From Paraphoma chrysanthemicola (taxonomy: Eukaryota > Ascomycota > Dothideomycetes > Pleosporales > Phaeosphaeriaceae), in contig JAGMWG010000004.1 of the NCBI GenBank assembly GCA_020744225.1, positions 310,001 through 374,000 of the forward strand: DNA of 64,000 nt, read 5' to 3'. The stretch's first letter is position 1, and each line of letters begins with the position of its first letter. Positions 1 through 12,785 of the stretch are shown piece after piece. The notes beneath the pieces are model-generated. The model saw only the letters and a list, made by a program, of their open reading frames with translations, was not told the DNA's origin and made no database searches. A program made the position numbers and the translations under genes.

Positions 1-348
1 GAGATACCGCATTGTCGCTTGAAGTCTCCTGAGTTTGCGCGCGGTCTGGGCCTGGGCTGGAAGGATGCTGAGGCTATGCTCAAGGTCGAGCTGGCTAAAG
101 TGCTCAAGCCGGAACTTCCTCCGCACAATCTACTGGCGGATTTGGATGCCGAGATGACGCTTAAGAAATGGTACCTTGACTTTAATGTTGAGGATGAAGA
201 TGAGGATGAGGGAGAAGACGACGAAGATGAGGAGTCCGAGGATTCGGATGAAGAGAACGAGGACGAGGACACCGAGACAGAGGGCGAAGAGTCAGACGAG
301 GAGTCAGCATCAGGCTCCGAGTGCAACGAAAATGATGGAGACGATTGA
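1..348 (+). CDS. C-terminal end of an acidic-tailed protein (5' truncated)
   Basis: The frame is open from the first base of the window and ends with TGA at 346-348, so this is the 3' end of a gene that begins outside. About 55 residues of ordinary globular-looking sequence are followed by a roughly 50-residue tail made almost only of Asp, Glu and Ser. Such tails are common on histone chaperones, nucleolar and chromatin-associated proteins, but nothing else identifies the family and I do not assign a function. A second frame over the same DNA is open only because of the GA-rich tail. Being coding is likely from the codon pattern and the clean acidic tail; the product is unknown. Confidence 0.6.
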   Translation, partial: EIPHCRLKSPEFARGLGLGWKDAEAMLKVELAKVLKPELPPHNLLADLDAEMTLKKWYLDFNVEDEDEDEGEDDEDEESEDSDEENEDEDTETEGEESDEESASGSECNENDGDD

Positions 349-881
349 TCTGATAGCAAATTGAGCGTGTACAAGTGTCCAGCTGTTTAGCTCCGTGGTG
401 CTCGCTGGATGTCGTCGAGCGAGCTACACAATGTGCCGCGCCGAGGTGAAATCGCATCACGCTTGAACTTCCAAGCTTGACAACAAGCTATGCACATGAC
501 TGAGATCGAATAGATGGAATTCATTGTAAGAAGGGGATCTGTTGATTCGTTTGGCGCACTTCCGCCAACAATTTACGATTAGTTCACATCAACTAATCAC
601 TACGTATGTTCTCTTTTCGATCGCGAGTCAATCGCAATTGGGCATAAAAATTGTCAAATATGCATATTAGAAGTAAATCGAATAAAAAGATCTTCACTCA
701 AGGCAATCATCGAATCAGAAAGGCCGCCTGGATATGAATCTTTACTCCACGTGACTACGCGCTAGCGCATCTGCCTTGATTTCTATACCTCATGGCAGCG
801 CACAAAAAGATTACTCTTTCACTCAAGTACCAGCTCAATACTCCTCCAACACTGAACACCCCACAGGCAGTTTCATTCATC
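349..881. other. Intergenic region
   Basis: AT-richer spacer between the acidic-tailed gene and the next candidate gene. A run rich in A and T around 640-700 may belong to a promoter or 3' region. No coding sequence seen. Confidence 0.5.
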
Positions 882-2464
882 ATGATGACGCAGGATGAGC
901 GCCACGAGACGCGAGAGCGTTATGGCGACAACCGAAAGCGCAATATGGCTGCGCAAAAGCAGTTCCGTGAGTATGTTTGGTCCTTCGGTCCTACCTTACA
1001 GTAGTTACTAACTTGAAACAGCGCGATCAAGAAGTACAGAGCTCTACAGCTTGTGTATGATAATCGAAGTTGAGTACAGGACCTCCACACTGACCTTAAG
1101 GTAGACATGGTCTGGCGAAGAACGACCCGAAACATTGACAAGATGCCTCGCGATGGCTGGAAGCCACGATGAAGACGCTCACACAAGATTTTGCGAGCGC
1201 GGAGTGTCACGAGCTCGCGGACAGCGTATGGCCCACGTATGATCATACCGTGGATATTGACTAACTTAAGCAGATCTACCACACTCTCCCTCGAGAACTA
1301 CGCGACACCATCTACAAGCATTATTGGGTCGGGAAACCCGCTAAAGAAGCTTTCTATGGCGTGCGATATCAGAAGCTTAGCAACACATCGTGGACGCACT
1401 CGAGCGATCGAGAGTCGTGCCAGTGCTTTTGTCTCGACGAACTCCCACACATCGTGCAACATCAGATCGTCGGTCTGGAAATGGCTCGCGAGGTAGCGAT
1501 TGCTTACTATAAGGCGATGCCAGACGATCGCTTGGGATATGACATTACCACTCTCGCAACTTTCCTGATGAAGGATCACTTCCATCTCGGCATCGTTCCT
1601 GCTGATCATATGCGACGACTACACATTACTATCTCGCCTATCAGGTGCCCGAAGCTTGTCATGCAGGTTCACGGTGAGTACTGCATATCGTTGGAAGGAC
1701 AGCAGCTCGCGAAGAAGAGTATGGGCTCTCTGGCGAAGATACAGCAGAAAGATGGCTTCTGGTTGATTATCACACTTGGGGGAGGCATATGGGGATCCCG
1801 GACGGATCAAACTATGGAGGCTATGCGGCCAGTCTACAAGAACTTGAAGCAAACTGGCATGCGCACTCATGTCTATGGGCGACCCAGCACCAAGTCGTGT
1901 CCAGTAGTGCGGCTCGATGGTATGTCGAGGCAGGAGTGGTATGAATTCTGTAAGGCTCAGCATCCGTTCCACGCGAATTTGGAGCAAACCAATTGCAGTA
2001 TCGTTGTCGGTGAGGTTGCGTTAAGTGGTTCGCCCTCGATGCACAGAGGGCAAGTGGTTCAAACCATAACAGGGAGGTTGGCCTCGAGAAGCAAATGGGC
2101 ACGTCGTCAAGCTTTCCCGACACCATGTAGCGGATCGGCCGGCCAATGGTCAAGCCAGCCGCGAGGCATTATCCTATCGGACTTACAAAACTTGTTTCGC
2201 GTTATCCCATGCGTAATGCGTGCGAATGCGTCCAGAGTTCAGCCCATCATCCTAAAACTGCAAAACGCAGATCACCTCCCACGCCGTTCGTGTGACGCTC
2301 TGGTACTAGAGAGTAGTGCTTATGGTCAGAGATGGTGTTTGCCGTCTGGTCCAGGACACACACCAGCTGCGATGCGGCAATTAAAGGCCTACTGCATTCA
2401 CGGACTCAAATGCCTCACGGCACTCGCAGCACGCTGCATAATGGCACATGCGTTTTTGAACTGA
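882..2464 (+). CDS. Uncharacterised fungal protein with an LPRELRD-type motif, multi-exon
   Basis: Candidate gene assembled from several exons. An ATG at 882 leads through 970 to an intron 971-1021 (GTATGT donor, TACTAAC branch, CAG). A second intron probably runs from about 1069 to 1142. A third is well supported: donor GTATGG near 1226, branch TTGACTAAC, acceptor GCAG near 1273. After it the protein reads IYHTLPRELRDTIYKHYW, the motif seen at the start of many fungal F-box-like or RCC-like hypothetical proteins. The frame then runs on to a TGA at 2462-2464. Residues up to about 2010 look like a real protein; the last 150 codons are compositionally doubtful and the true 3' end may be earlier. 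Function unknown. The exon 2 to 3 join is the weakest point. Confidence 0.45.
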
Positions 2465-5400
2465 CCTTGTGAGATGACGGAAGAGCCATGTTTGTGTAGT
2501 GCCTGTGCCCCGGGACTCCTCCGAGAGTTGCGGTCATGCCTTCCATATGAGGACAACAGGCTAGCTGCCTGGGAATCAAACTCCTTCCCAGGTTGCAAAC
2601 GCGACGAATCCTTCTAGAAAGCAGCACCGAATCTTAGCGTCAGCTTGTGTCTGACCCGTAAAATAGCTGAAGGCGCGCGGCCTGACCGAAACAAGTCCCA
2701 AGTGTCCCACGTGGACTTTTTGGGCGCGGCTGTAACGATTACTATACTCATCTTTTCGCTTTATCTAAACAAACCTGCAGCATTTTACTACGCACACCCA
2801 GTGTATGGTGACGCGGACTGTCAGTTGTGCCATGGCCGGCGTCAGCTGGCACCTCCTATCGAAACGAGGTAGTAGTGCAATCCCAGGGCCTGGGGTTGCA
2901 CTGGAGGAGAATTCGGGGACACCGCGGTGGCATCTCACTCAGCGATCGACGCATTTTTTTGAGGCGGCCAATAGCGAGCCGACCACTCGCATTTTCTGGT
3001 GCATTTCCCAAGGCAGCGGATCAGACAGGCGATGTGTTTCGCGAGTGGGACATGCATCATCTTAACACACCGCATATAGGTGCGAGGGACCTGACGACAC
3101 GGCTTGCAGCTCCCGCTCCGACGCTAGTGCGTGAGCAAGGTGCAGACCAGAAAACGATCCGTCGCGGAAGGGTTAGGACGAGGCATTTCGTGCCCAGTTC
3201 GTCGGTGGTGCTGGCGGTGCACGAATGTCGTTGCCCGCTCGCCGTCTGTCCAGCCTCCAACCCACCAACATGTCTCCGAGGCGGCGCCAGGGACCAGGGC
3301 AGGACCTGCAGGCTGGTGGCACACGTCACAGTGGCTCGCAGGCAGGTCGCTTCGCGTGCATGGTGAGGCTTTTCACGTGAACGGGATATGGGAGGTCTCT
3401 GGTGACAGCCTGTCTCCCGTACTTGGACTTTGGCGAGTCGCGCTCCATGGACCAGACGGTCGGGAATCACCTGTGCTTAGCGCGGCCGGCATGTTTCATC
3501 AGGGCGAAATTGACTTTTGGTCGCTCCCCGCACGCGTCTTGTCGCCCTACACCTCTACCTATGCAGCCTGAATCCTACCCTATGGCCTTCTTCTACCACG
3601 TCGCAATCTCACATATACACAGGCGATGCGATTGGCCGCTTGATACGTTTCCACCGCCATCTTGCTTCTGCGCAACGTGCAGCCGCATGAGTTCGGCAAT
3701 TCCAGAAGCAGGCCGGCCCACATTATAACCAACAGTCAAGCAGTTCCAGCCGTGCCATCCTTGGCATCGATGATACTCAACTGGCTCGAGGATGTTAAGT
3801 CGAGCGATAGTGCCGGTCCTGCGACTGTTCATCTCAACAGTGAGGCGCACGACTCGCACCCATGGCGGCGGTAAATGCCCACAATTTCTAGCAGTGTCTA
3901 CGCTCAAGACAAGCATTCTTCCCGCGGACCACCACCCTGGTGGCATCGTCGATGCTCTGACACTGGCACGGGTGGTAGCAAGGAGTGGATGCTCCCGCAT
4001 ATAAAACGTCGCTTTAATGGTGCCGGCACGGGCTGTCTTCTATGAAACCCTCAGGCATGCAGTCCTCCTCCAGCACGATGCAGACACTATCAGATGCGAC
4101 ATGCAAGAGCATTACAGCTCCATTATCAACATGATGCCTGCACATCTCATACTCGACGCGCCGAATGCCAATTCCTGATTACTACATATTCACGTCTACT
4201 GACCTTCTCGACTCGCTGCATGTAACATCCGGGAAGCATACTGGATCGCCACCTCGCGATAGACACGATCCACCAACATCAGGACATCCCTACTCCATCA
4301 AAGTTGCGCTATGCGCAGGTAATTTCTCCATGGCTTACAAGCGGGGAGCGCCTCGGCTGAAGCTGGTCGAGCATGCACCCAACGCCAGCCAAATACTACC
4401 GAGCTCGCTGCATATCACACCGTTCGGGTATGTCTATACCATTGGTAGAAGCAGCCTATACTCGGCGGTGCGATATGGGCTTTACAAATATTGCATGTAG
4501 TAGTGCTGCCACTACGGCACCCCTTGCGTAGGCCTTTGAGTACCGGTACCGACCACTCAAATCGGGCGCGGGACGGCACGCAGCAATGACAACAGCACTT
4601 TGCAGATGCAGCAGCCGGGCTTCCACGGCATAACCAGAACCTGGGACCGGAGACTGAAAGCGTCGTCGAGTCCTATTCTGAGCCCATTCAAGCGGGTTCT
4701 TTTCATGCAAGCCTGAGCACGCGCAGCTGCAGCAGACCGATGGGGCGTGGGACCTGACGGCTGGCGAGGGTGCTCGTGTGCATAACATTTTCCCGTTCCG
4801 ACGAGGTGACCAGATCTGGCATCTCGCGTAAGCAAGGCTGTGATTGATTGACGTGGTGTAGGAGTGCGGAAATTACTATGTATTGCTGCAACTCCAAAGT
4901 GCGTGGGATTTTTCATCTCGGCAGACATGCCAAAGTGACGCATAGCCCGGCTGCTAAGCACACATGTGGTCCCTGGCAGCAGCGCCGTTTGATGGGCAGA
5001 GACATGTTTCGACAACGGCGTCTGTCTCAGCAGCGTTCCATTCGTACGCAGGACCCCCAGGAACGACCGGCCACGGCCATGTTGCGGCAAGCTGTGCCCT
5101 GTCGCGGGCGCGGCGAATGGCGGGCGCTGACTGGCGGAGGCGGAGTGCGGAAGAGTTCGCAAAGGCTTTGCTCTAGCGGCCCCAGTAACATGGTGATTGG
5201 GCAGAGGGCGCAGAGCGAGGCCATTCGGCGCTCACAGGAGAGGCCCGGTGGCGTGCGGTGGTGCTCAGCGGCCACACTCGAGCGGCATCCTTTTATGCGC
5301 ATGACGGGTCGCGCACCAGACTGCTGTACGCCCCGGCGGGCAACGGGCGGTGAGCATGGCGGCGAGCAGAGGCAGGCAGCATGAACGGCGGCGCGCGGTG

Positions 5401-6140
5401 ACGGGGCTGGCGCGAGGCACTGAGGGCACTTTGAGGGCACTTGGGCCCCAGGCGTGCCGCTTGTGGCCCTCTCTGGCAGAACCAGGTCCCGACTCTATGG
5501 GACCCATCGCGGCGGTCGCACTAAAGACGCTAGGCCGGTTCGGTGCTACTCACCGTGCTGGGCAAGGACAGGGTTAGGAGCGCCATAGCAAGCGACTGCT
5601 AAGGCTGGGTTCGTACGTGGTAGAGGCCAGTGTGGTGGTGGAGCCGCTGCGACTCTGCGACTTGCGGACATCGACCAAGCCAGCGTCAGCGCTGCTCGAC
5701 GCGCTTGACGCCTGCAGGGGTCGCGCCGGCGCTGCGTCTGCCTTTAAATAAGTACACGTCCCGCACCGCTTCCTGCCTGTCTGCCCTGATGACTGAGATC
5801 CCGGCTTGCCATTCTTGACGCCGACTGTGCCTTGGCTGTCCCAGCAGTCCGTCACTGCTCATAATATACCGTGGCCCGCACCCGCCCGTCCAGCACACGA
5901 GTCGTCCTCCTGCCTCTCGCCCACTCGCTGCTGCCCTCGCCCGCGAGCGGTGCCTGCCCACGATCCCGCCTGCAGCACCCATCGTCGCCGCCGACTGCCT
6001 TTCGTCTCATGACCTGCGCGCCGGCACTCGAGCTCCACCACTACCACGACGGCACTATTTCCCGCGACGCCTGAAGAGACGCACCTTAAAAGCCCCCCCT
6101 CCTCGCCCCCCGAGGCCTCGTCTGAAGGCTGCCGGTTCCA
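2465..6140. other. Long gene-free region upstream of laeA
   Basis: About 3.7 kb without a gene I can support. Many short frames are open on both strands between 2.6 and 5.9 kb, overlapping one another, and none shows a recognisable domain or a consistent splice pattern. GC content rises sharply from about 4.9 kb towards laeA, with C-rich tracts near 6090-6120. The part next to 6141 must hold the laeA promoter and 5' leader. Confidence 0.5.
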
Positions 6141-7563
6141 ATGGTTACGATGGCATCGAATGGGTGAGTGCAGCCCTGGCCCCGCTCTGTGCGACCGTCG
6201 CCTCTGCGCTGGCCGCTCGCATTCGCCGCCGCTGCTGCTACTGCTGCAGATGCGTGCCCGAGCATTGTCAGAACAGGTGACTAACCGCCCGCACAGTCTG
6301 CCCGTACCCGCTCAGAACAGCAACTACCTGGAGAATGGCCGCTGGTATCATGGCTTCCGGAGAGGCATCTACATGTACCCGTGCGATGAGGTGAGCGCCT
6401 GCCCAGCCGCTGCACGCAATCAAGCGCACAAAGCTGACCTGACGCAGCTCGAAAAAGACCGCATGGACATCTACCACAAGCTCTTCACAGTCGCACGGCG
6501 AGACCAGCTGCACCAGGCGCCAATGCCGCAGCACGGGGAGCCCCGCATTCTCGACGTGGGCTGTGGAACAGGCATCTGGGCGATTGACATGGCCGAGTAA
6601 GTTGGGTTCCGCAGCCTGCACCTGCAATTTGTGTCCCGCGAGGCTAACCGCTCCTGTGTGCAGCAAATATCTAACCGCCGAGGTGCGCTGACCCGATTAC
6701 TGCTGCACGGCGGCCAGACGGCTGACATTGATTGTGCAGGTCCTAGGCTTGGATCTCGTCAACATTCAACCCGAGAAGTAGGCGTGCCCACCCTTGCGTG
6801 CATGCTCCAGACACTGACGTGCGTCCGTGCAGAATTCCGCCCAACCTGCGATTTCGTGTGCCACGCGATTACGAGAGCCCGTGGACGTTTGGAGAGGATT
6901 CCTGGGATCTGATCCACCTCCGCATGGCATCTGGTAGTGTCTCGAGCTGGCCAGAGCTCTACCAGAAAATCTACTCGTACGCCGCCGCGCAACTGCCATT
7001 GCTACCTCACGCTGACCGTTACTTTGCAGACACTTGAAGCCTGGCACGGGCTGGATTGAGCACGTCGAAATTGACATGGAACCACGCTGCGACGACTACA
7101 CACTGTCCCCAGACAGCATGCTGGTGAAGTGGTACCGCTGGCTCGCAGACGCGACGCATCGGGTTTCGCGCCCAATCGCGTACGAGCACCGAACTCGCCA
7201 GCTGCTGCAGTCGGCCGGCTTCATCGACATCCAGGAAACGGTTATACGCGTGCCATACAACTCGTGGCCCAATGATCCCCACCAAAAGGACATTGGCCGG
7301 TGGTACAACCTGGGCATCACCGAAGGCCTGGACGCGCTAAGTTTTGCACCCCTCACCAGGGTCTATCAGTGGGATCTCAACGCGCATGTCAAACCACTCC
7401 TGGACCAGGTCCGCAGAGAAATATGTAACCGCAAAATTCATGCGTACAACAACATGTAAGTCATGCCCCTTCCTGGTGTTGTACCAATTGATTACGGTGA
7501 CGGTCCAATACTGACCCCTTGCGCCCTAGACACATCTGGACAGCTCGTCGCCCACAGCAATAG
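6141..7563 (+). CDS. laeA: LaeA-type SAM-dependent methyltransferase, global regulator of secondary metabolism
   Basis: Eight exons join in phase: 6141-6163, 6297-6390, 6448-6596, 6664-6682, 6740-6777, 6833-6976, 7030-7455, 7530-7563, giving 308 aa. The product has the LaeA hallmarks: WYHGFRRGIYMYPCDE near residue 30, SAM-binding motif I as ILDVGCGTGIWAIDMAD around residues 73-88, then VLGLDLVNIQPEKIPPNLRF, YESPWTFGEDSWDLIHLRMA, KPGTGWIEHVEID, RPIAYEHRTRQLLQ and a final NRKIHAYNNIHIWTARRP. LaeA is a nuclear methyltransferase-like protein that works with the velvet proteins VeA and VelB to control secondary-metabolite clusters and development (known for the family). ATG 6141 is used; a second in-frame ATG lies at 6150. 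Two internal exons are very short (19 and 38 nt). No velvet gene or biosynthetic cluster is adjacent. Length is in the lower part of the family range. Confidence 0.93.
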
Positions 7564-10500
7564 AACACGGATGTGACGAGACGTCTTGACTGATTTTCAT
7601 TCCGCCATGTTCGGCTACGTTTGCAAGCTGCATCATCCCACGGCCAGCCCCTGTCTGTTTGGAGAGCCGCTTCGACTTCCCCGTCGCAACGCTACTTTGA
7701 GCTTTTCGACTGCGATACCCTCTTATACATACTAGCCTGTGTTGCTCTACGCGCCACTTGCTGGTTCTCCCACCAAGCCGGTTGCGGGTCGAAAGGCTGG
7801 GCGTGTAGCATTACTTGAGCACAGCATTCTGCAGTGCTTACTGCCCATCACGACCTGAGCAACCCGCCCCGGAGTAACCATGTGCATGATCTACTGGTGC
7901 ATAACGCGATACGGAAAATCTGGAGTTCTGAGAGTGCACACGAACCGGCGTTGGTATTTTGGGAATATGATACCTTGTTCAAGTGCGGCAAAAATTCGCT
8001 TTTTAGGGGAGGCGCACACGCGTTGCTTGGATGCTACCTTTTTTTATTTACACGAATGTACGGCGGTTGCGTCTGGTGGCACGTTTGGCGTGGTAGCGTT
8101 TTCCTTACGAGCAAAGGATGAGGGGCATGTTATCATTGCATTTCGCAGAGCTTCCCTCTGTTTTGATTTTAGTGCAGAGCGACTGTACGAAGCGAGCATC
8201 TTGTGATTTTAGCGAAGCGTTAGGGCTGTTCACGACCCTCGGCCTTGACCACAGTATATAATATGGATACTATACCCCACTTCTGTACTGGTTGCCTCCG
8301 TCTTTAGGTTTCGATGCTCGCCGCAGACTCCACCCCAGCTTCATCGGTGGATGTTTTAGTGTTTGCGACGACTGAGTATGGCCCCCGACACGCGTCATGC
8401 CCACGTTGTCGGGAACGGCGCCATGGTTCATCCCAAGCGTCTACTTGCGCCATGGACAGGCGGTCAGAGCGATCTCCTGTTGCGCACACTGCATCGGCCC
8501 AGTGGGACGTGTTTGACAATCGTATTCTCGGTATTGCTAGCAGATCGTGCCAACGACAAGATTAGCCGGGCGAGATGCAGCGCGCAGATTACATGATGCA
8601 GCAGTAGCAGCACATGCTCTGAGCGCGGTGTTGTTGGCGTGGGAAAGGCAAGGATGTGGCCGCGGGCATGACTTGGCGGGGAAGGGCCACTGAGAGCCAG
8701 AGCACTGGGACGGACGGAACGGTCGGGGTCCTGTGCGGAAATGGGCCCTCGTGTCCAAAGGCTCGCTATGCCCTGCACCTGTGTACCTGTGAACCCCTCT
8801 GAGGGCTGCTTCTCCGCTGCTGTCATCAACGTCGAAAAGTCACCACGGCGCGAACGCCTGCAAGGCTCGCTTGTGCGCAGGGCTTCGCGACACCTGCTCG
8901 TGGGAGGTAAGCATGCTGGCGGCCTCGCATACGCCCACACGCCGGCCCTTTCTCGGGAGCTTTTGCAGCCTGTCGCGCGCATCGACGAGGACATGTACGG
9001 CGTGATCGCCCTCGTTCTTCCAGCTTCCTTCCCGAACAGCAACAGTCCCGGAGGACATCGGCGACCAGCTCTGCGGAGGACGGCGTTGCTGGCGCTGCCA
9101 TTCGCCAGCGACTTCGCATCGAGCCGCCGCCGACCACATGGGTGCCTTTACGATCAGCAGCAAGCCCCCGCAACGCGACTCGCGCGTGTCAAAAAGCCAT
9201 TCAGGAAGCCCTCTCGGGGACGCCTCTTCGCTCTTGCGCGCCATCGCCGTGTCGACTACCGCGGATCCTGCGCAGTGCCGTGAACGCTGTGCGCGACCAC
9301 TCTGCACCCAGGCGAACGAGGTTGACACCAAATGCCGCCATTACCTCCAAAGCCCCGTCAGCCTGCTCGCGTCCCAGCCAGCAGGTCCGGCCGCTTTCAG
9401 AAACTTTGCGCACGACGGACTGCGCCACGTCAAGCCGTCGAGCCCCTTCCACAAGCCCCATCCCTCCATTCATACCGGATAGATTGCGTCCTCGGATCTT
9501 TCGGTCAGCCTGCCGACGTCTGGAATACTCTTTGGCATGGACAGCACTTCCGGATCGAGCTTCCAAACGACTGCGGTGCATCTTCACAGAACATAGGATG
9601 CGGACACAGAAGCGATGCGTGGGCTTCGTGGCTCCGACCCCTGTGGCGCCTGCATCTGCGTCCGCGTCCGCGAACCCAGACGTGTGGGTGCGCTTCGTGA
9701 ATCTGGCCTTCCTGATAGAGTACTCCGTAGGGGACACGCCTGTTGAACCGACAGGAACGGAAGCTCTGCCAGCCATTCGATCCACCCCAACACCCTTTGC
9801 CCATGCTGCTCAGACACGCGAAGCAGCTCGGCGCCCTGCGCCTAAACTGTATCGGAGAGCTGTCGGGCAATTATGGCAGTAATCTACAATCTGAAAGCCT
9901 ATATGCTACACTTTGGTGCGCACAAGTTGCACAACAGGGCCGTTAAACTTTGAGTCTGCCTACCGAGCGGACCCATCGCCGTGGTAAGTTCTTCTCTGCT
10001 TTAAACTTTTCAACCATCTTCATGATGACAAAGCTGGGGCCATATGAGTTTCTCATCATTGTCTCTTCGCGTTACATCGAGTCGCAGGAACCTTGCTTTC
10101 AAAACCAGCAATTCACATCTTCTCAATCTGTCTGATACACACCCTCACCTAGCGTTGGTGATAGAGTCATTGCCCCGGATAATGCGGAGGCTAACGATTG
10201 GCCAGGGTCAAGATCCCGAGTCTCGTCTCATCTTTCGGCAGGCTCATCGTGGAGATAGCGCCTGCGGGAAGGATTCGATTGAGGAGGCGCGATCTAAAGA
10301 ACATTTGCCGGTACGATCCAATGAGGGCTACTTCTGTGCATAGTTTTATGCTGGCTGGTGGCCCTGAGTGCCGCTCATCTGCGTTGTTCCTTCAACTAGC
10401 AGATACCATGGGCAACTAGATATCATCTCGTGTCAGGTCCGCGACTATCCGGAACTTTACTAGTAGTGTTGAGGTAGGTCTCATCACGCTCCTCATCCAG

Positions 10501-11964
10501 GAGCAATGCCTACTCCGCGGCAAAGTGTCCACCATCAGCCTAACTCAAAGTTTGCGGTGTGGCAGGCCATCCGCCATCCTCGAGAGCAGCACACGCTTCT
10601 GTCGAGCATTGAAGACTATTGCTACCAGTTGAGTCTCATCTGGCTTCCCCTGTCACTCACTTATTCAAAGGATTCTGTATCGGCCCCCATACGTGTTCCG
10701 GTCAATGTTGCCCGTATAGTTCAAATGCCCGGGGACGTCGCGACAGCAATCTCGTTTCTCTATCCCCTTCTCTTGTTTGTTGTGTCTCTAACTTCCGTAA
10801 GATCTCTTTCCTTTGCGTCAGTACTTGTTATAAACAACAAAAATCATTGTGAAGATTTGCCAAGAGTACAACCTCAGCAGCCCAAATAAAAGTCACGGCA
10901 AGTGTCCTCATCTGTCTCCACAAATCCACATCATTCTTTGAGTTTTTGCTACAGTTTCCTCCTAGTCCTTCTCGTTGTTGCTCTACACGCAAAGTCTTTT
11001 GGTCAAATCATTGTCGTATCTCAACATGTCGCCGTCATTTCTATTTTCCAAATGTGTCAGATTTAATTATCCACAATGACCGCACACATCTGCATTGGGC
11101 CAGACACACAAGTTCAAGCGCCCAAAGCAGCATGCGATCAGCGAAAAAGGTCACGCATACAGATATGCGCATCCTGCCACCTCGTGCGTGGACGACAGTC
11201 CATGCGATGTGAATGGCATCGGCTAAAATACCCGTGAGCGCAGGCACCAACTCCGACCATGCAACACTTTCATAACTTGCAAATTACCTGCTTGTAGACA
11301 ATGAATATAGACCTATGGTGTCCCGCGCAGGTCTACAGGAAAGTTTTCCATGTTTCCTCGTTGTCGAGTTTAAAGTTATGGGTTTTCTTTTGTCCTCGTT
11401 ACGTCATGGCCAGCGCATTCTTTCGTTACACACTTGGTTGCGGATGCCATGCGCCACGACACTCTCTCTCCCCTGCATGTGGCTCAAGGAAATCGCCGTA
11501 GCAACCCAATCCCTGCGTTCTTGTACTGTACAACGAATCTGCCAGGGAAAGGACATGGAACTTTCGTGACGTGCACATTAGATATGACTGCAAAGTATGT
11601 GCTGTGATGCGATGATTCGACGATACGTCGCGGAGCAACAGGAATTTTCCCTCTTTGTTCTTCGAAGATGAGCTTGGGATTGCCAGTGATTGGTGGCGAG
11701 GGGAGGTTATTGGTAAAGGCAAGGGGACAGGCGGATGGTTGCGGCCTTGGTTGTACAACATACGTCGTCCTGACATGCGGTGTGTATGTAAGGATATATT
11801 GTGTCGTCAGGGATATTGTCATTATTATGGTATAAGATCTAGCCAACGAGTCCGACATCCTCCCTTTATTGCAATTCAACCTCGCGCTCCAATTTCACAA
11901 TATCTTACACCGTCCTGCAACTTTACATCTCCAGACGAATAATACCAGCTCGAAATCGACAAAG
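7564..11964. other. Long gene-free region downstream of laeA
   Basis: About 4.4 kb with no supportable gene. A TATATAATAT element lies at 8255-8264, but no credible gene follows it. Between 9138 and 9882 four frames, three forward and one reverse, are open at once over GC-rich DNA, the longest 246 codons; none resembles a known family. From 9.9 to 11.9 kb the DNA is AT-richer and pyrimidine-rich with only short frames. Confidence 0.5.
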
Positions 11965-12785
11965 ATGACGCACGACACAACTGCGAATACAGACTATGGC
12001 GCGCCGGCTGTTCGGTCGAATAAACTGCACCGTCCGCTGATTATGGCGAATCATGCGCTGCATTTTGTATCGTCGCTTATTGTGATGAGTATCGCGGCGT
12101 ATTTTATACATAACTTCTCGAAGAACACGCATCTCGTGTACTGGGTGTCCATTGTACGTCCCCCATAAAACCATATTATCCCATCATCATATCACTTCTC
12201 CTGCATTCCGCTCCGATATCCCTCCGCCACGACCAACACCTACACATGACTACGCATATACTAACTCACTTACAAGGCCGCAATCGACACCCTGCTCTAC
12301 CTCCCCGCACTCTTCCTCCCCGCCATGAAATCGTACAAAGGCTACCTCGCCCCGCTGGCGTGGATCTTCAGCTACCTGTGGCTCACGGCCTTTATCTTCG
12401 CCGCGCAGGACTACGAGTACGGGAGCTGCAGCGTGCGGAGTCCGGACCAATTTGGCGTAGGTCGGTGCGGATTGAAGAAGATATTAGAAGCGTTTGCGTT
12501 TATTGCTTTGTAAGTTTTCATTTTCCGTGGCTATATGTGTTCTTGAGCACTTGGTGCATGTGGATTGGTTTGTAATAGAGGGCAATGCTGATGTGTTTGG
12601 GCAGTTTCACGAATCTTGTAGGAACGGTACTCGAGGCGAGGTTGTGGGATGTTCAACGCTTCAAGGGCGCAAGGGGTGTGCGTGATGGTGTGGTTAGGCA
12701 TGATAAGCAGCATGTTGGTGCAGGTGTTCCTGGTGTTGCTGTGCCTGGGACAGCTGGTGCGCAGCATGGTGATGCTGTCGTTTGA
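11965..12785 (+). CDS. Small four-TM membrane protein, MARVEL-like
   Basis: Three exons, 11965-12153, 12277-12509 and 12605-12785, join in phase to about 200 aa. Four hydrophobic stretches are visible: LIMANHALHFVSSLIVMSIA, IDTLLYLPALFLPA, LAPLAWIFSYLWLTAFIFAA and LEAFAFIAFFTNLVGTVLEA. A short cysteine-bearing loop sits between the third and fourth, and EARLWDVQRF follows the last. This topology and the closing EARLWD are typical of fungal MARVEL-domain proteins, which sit in the plasma membrane or secretory membranes; the exact role is unknown. The introns have good branch points (ATACTAACTCACTTACAAG in the first). The C-terminal tail is Gly/Val-rich. An alternative frame (12649-12852) over the last exon is also open and hydrophobic, so the very end of the protein is the least certain part. 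Confidence 0.7.

Noticed and set aside
4557..5440. Several overlapping frames of 130-200 codons on both strands
   Set aside because: Multiple frames open together in GC-rich DNA, no domain, no splice pattern.
8741..9283. A 180-codon plus frame downstream of laeA
   Set aside because: Arg/Pro/Ala-rich with no family resemblance and overlapped by open frames on the other strand.
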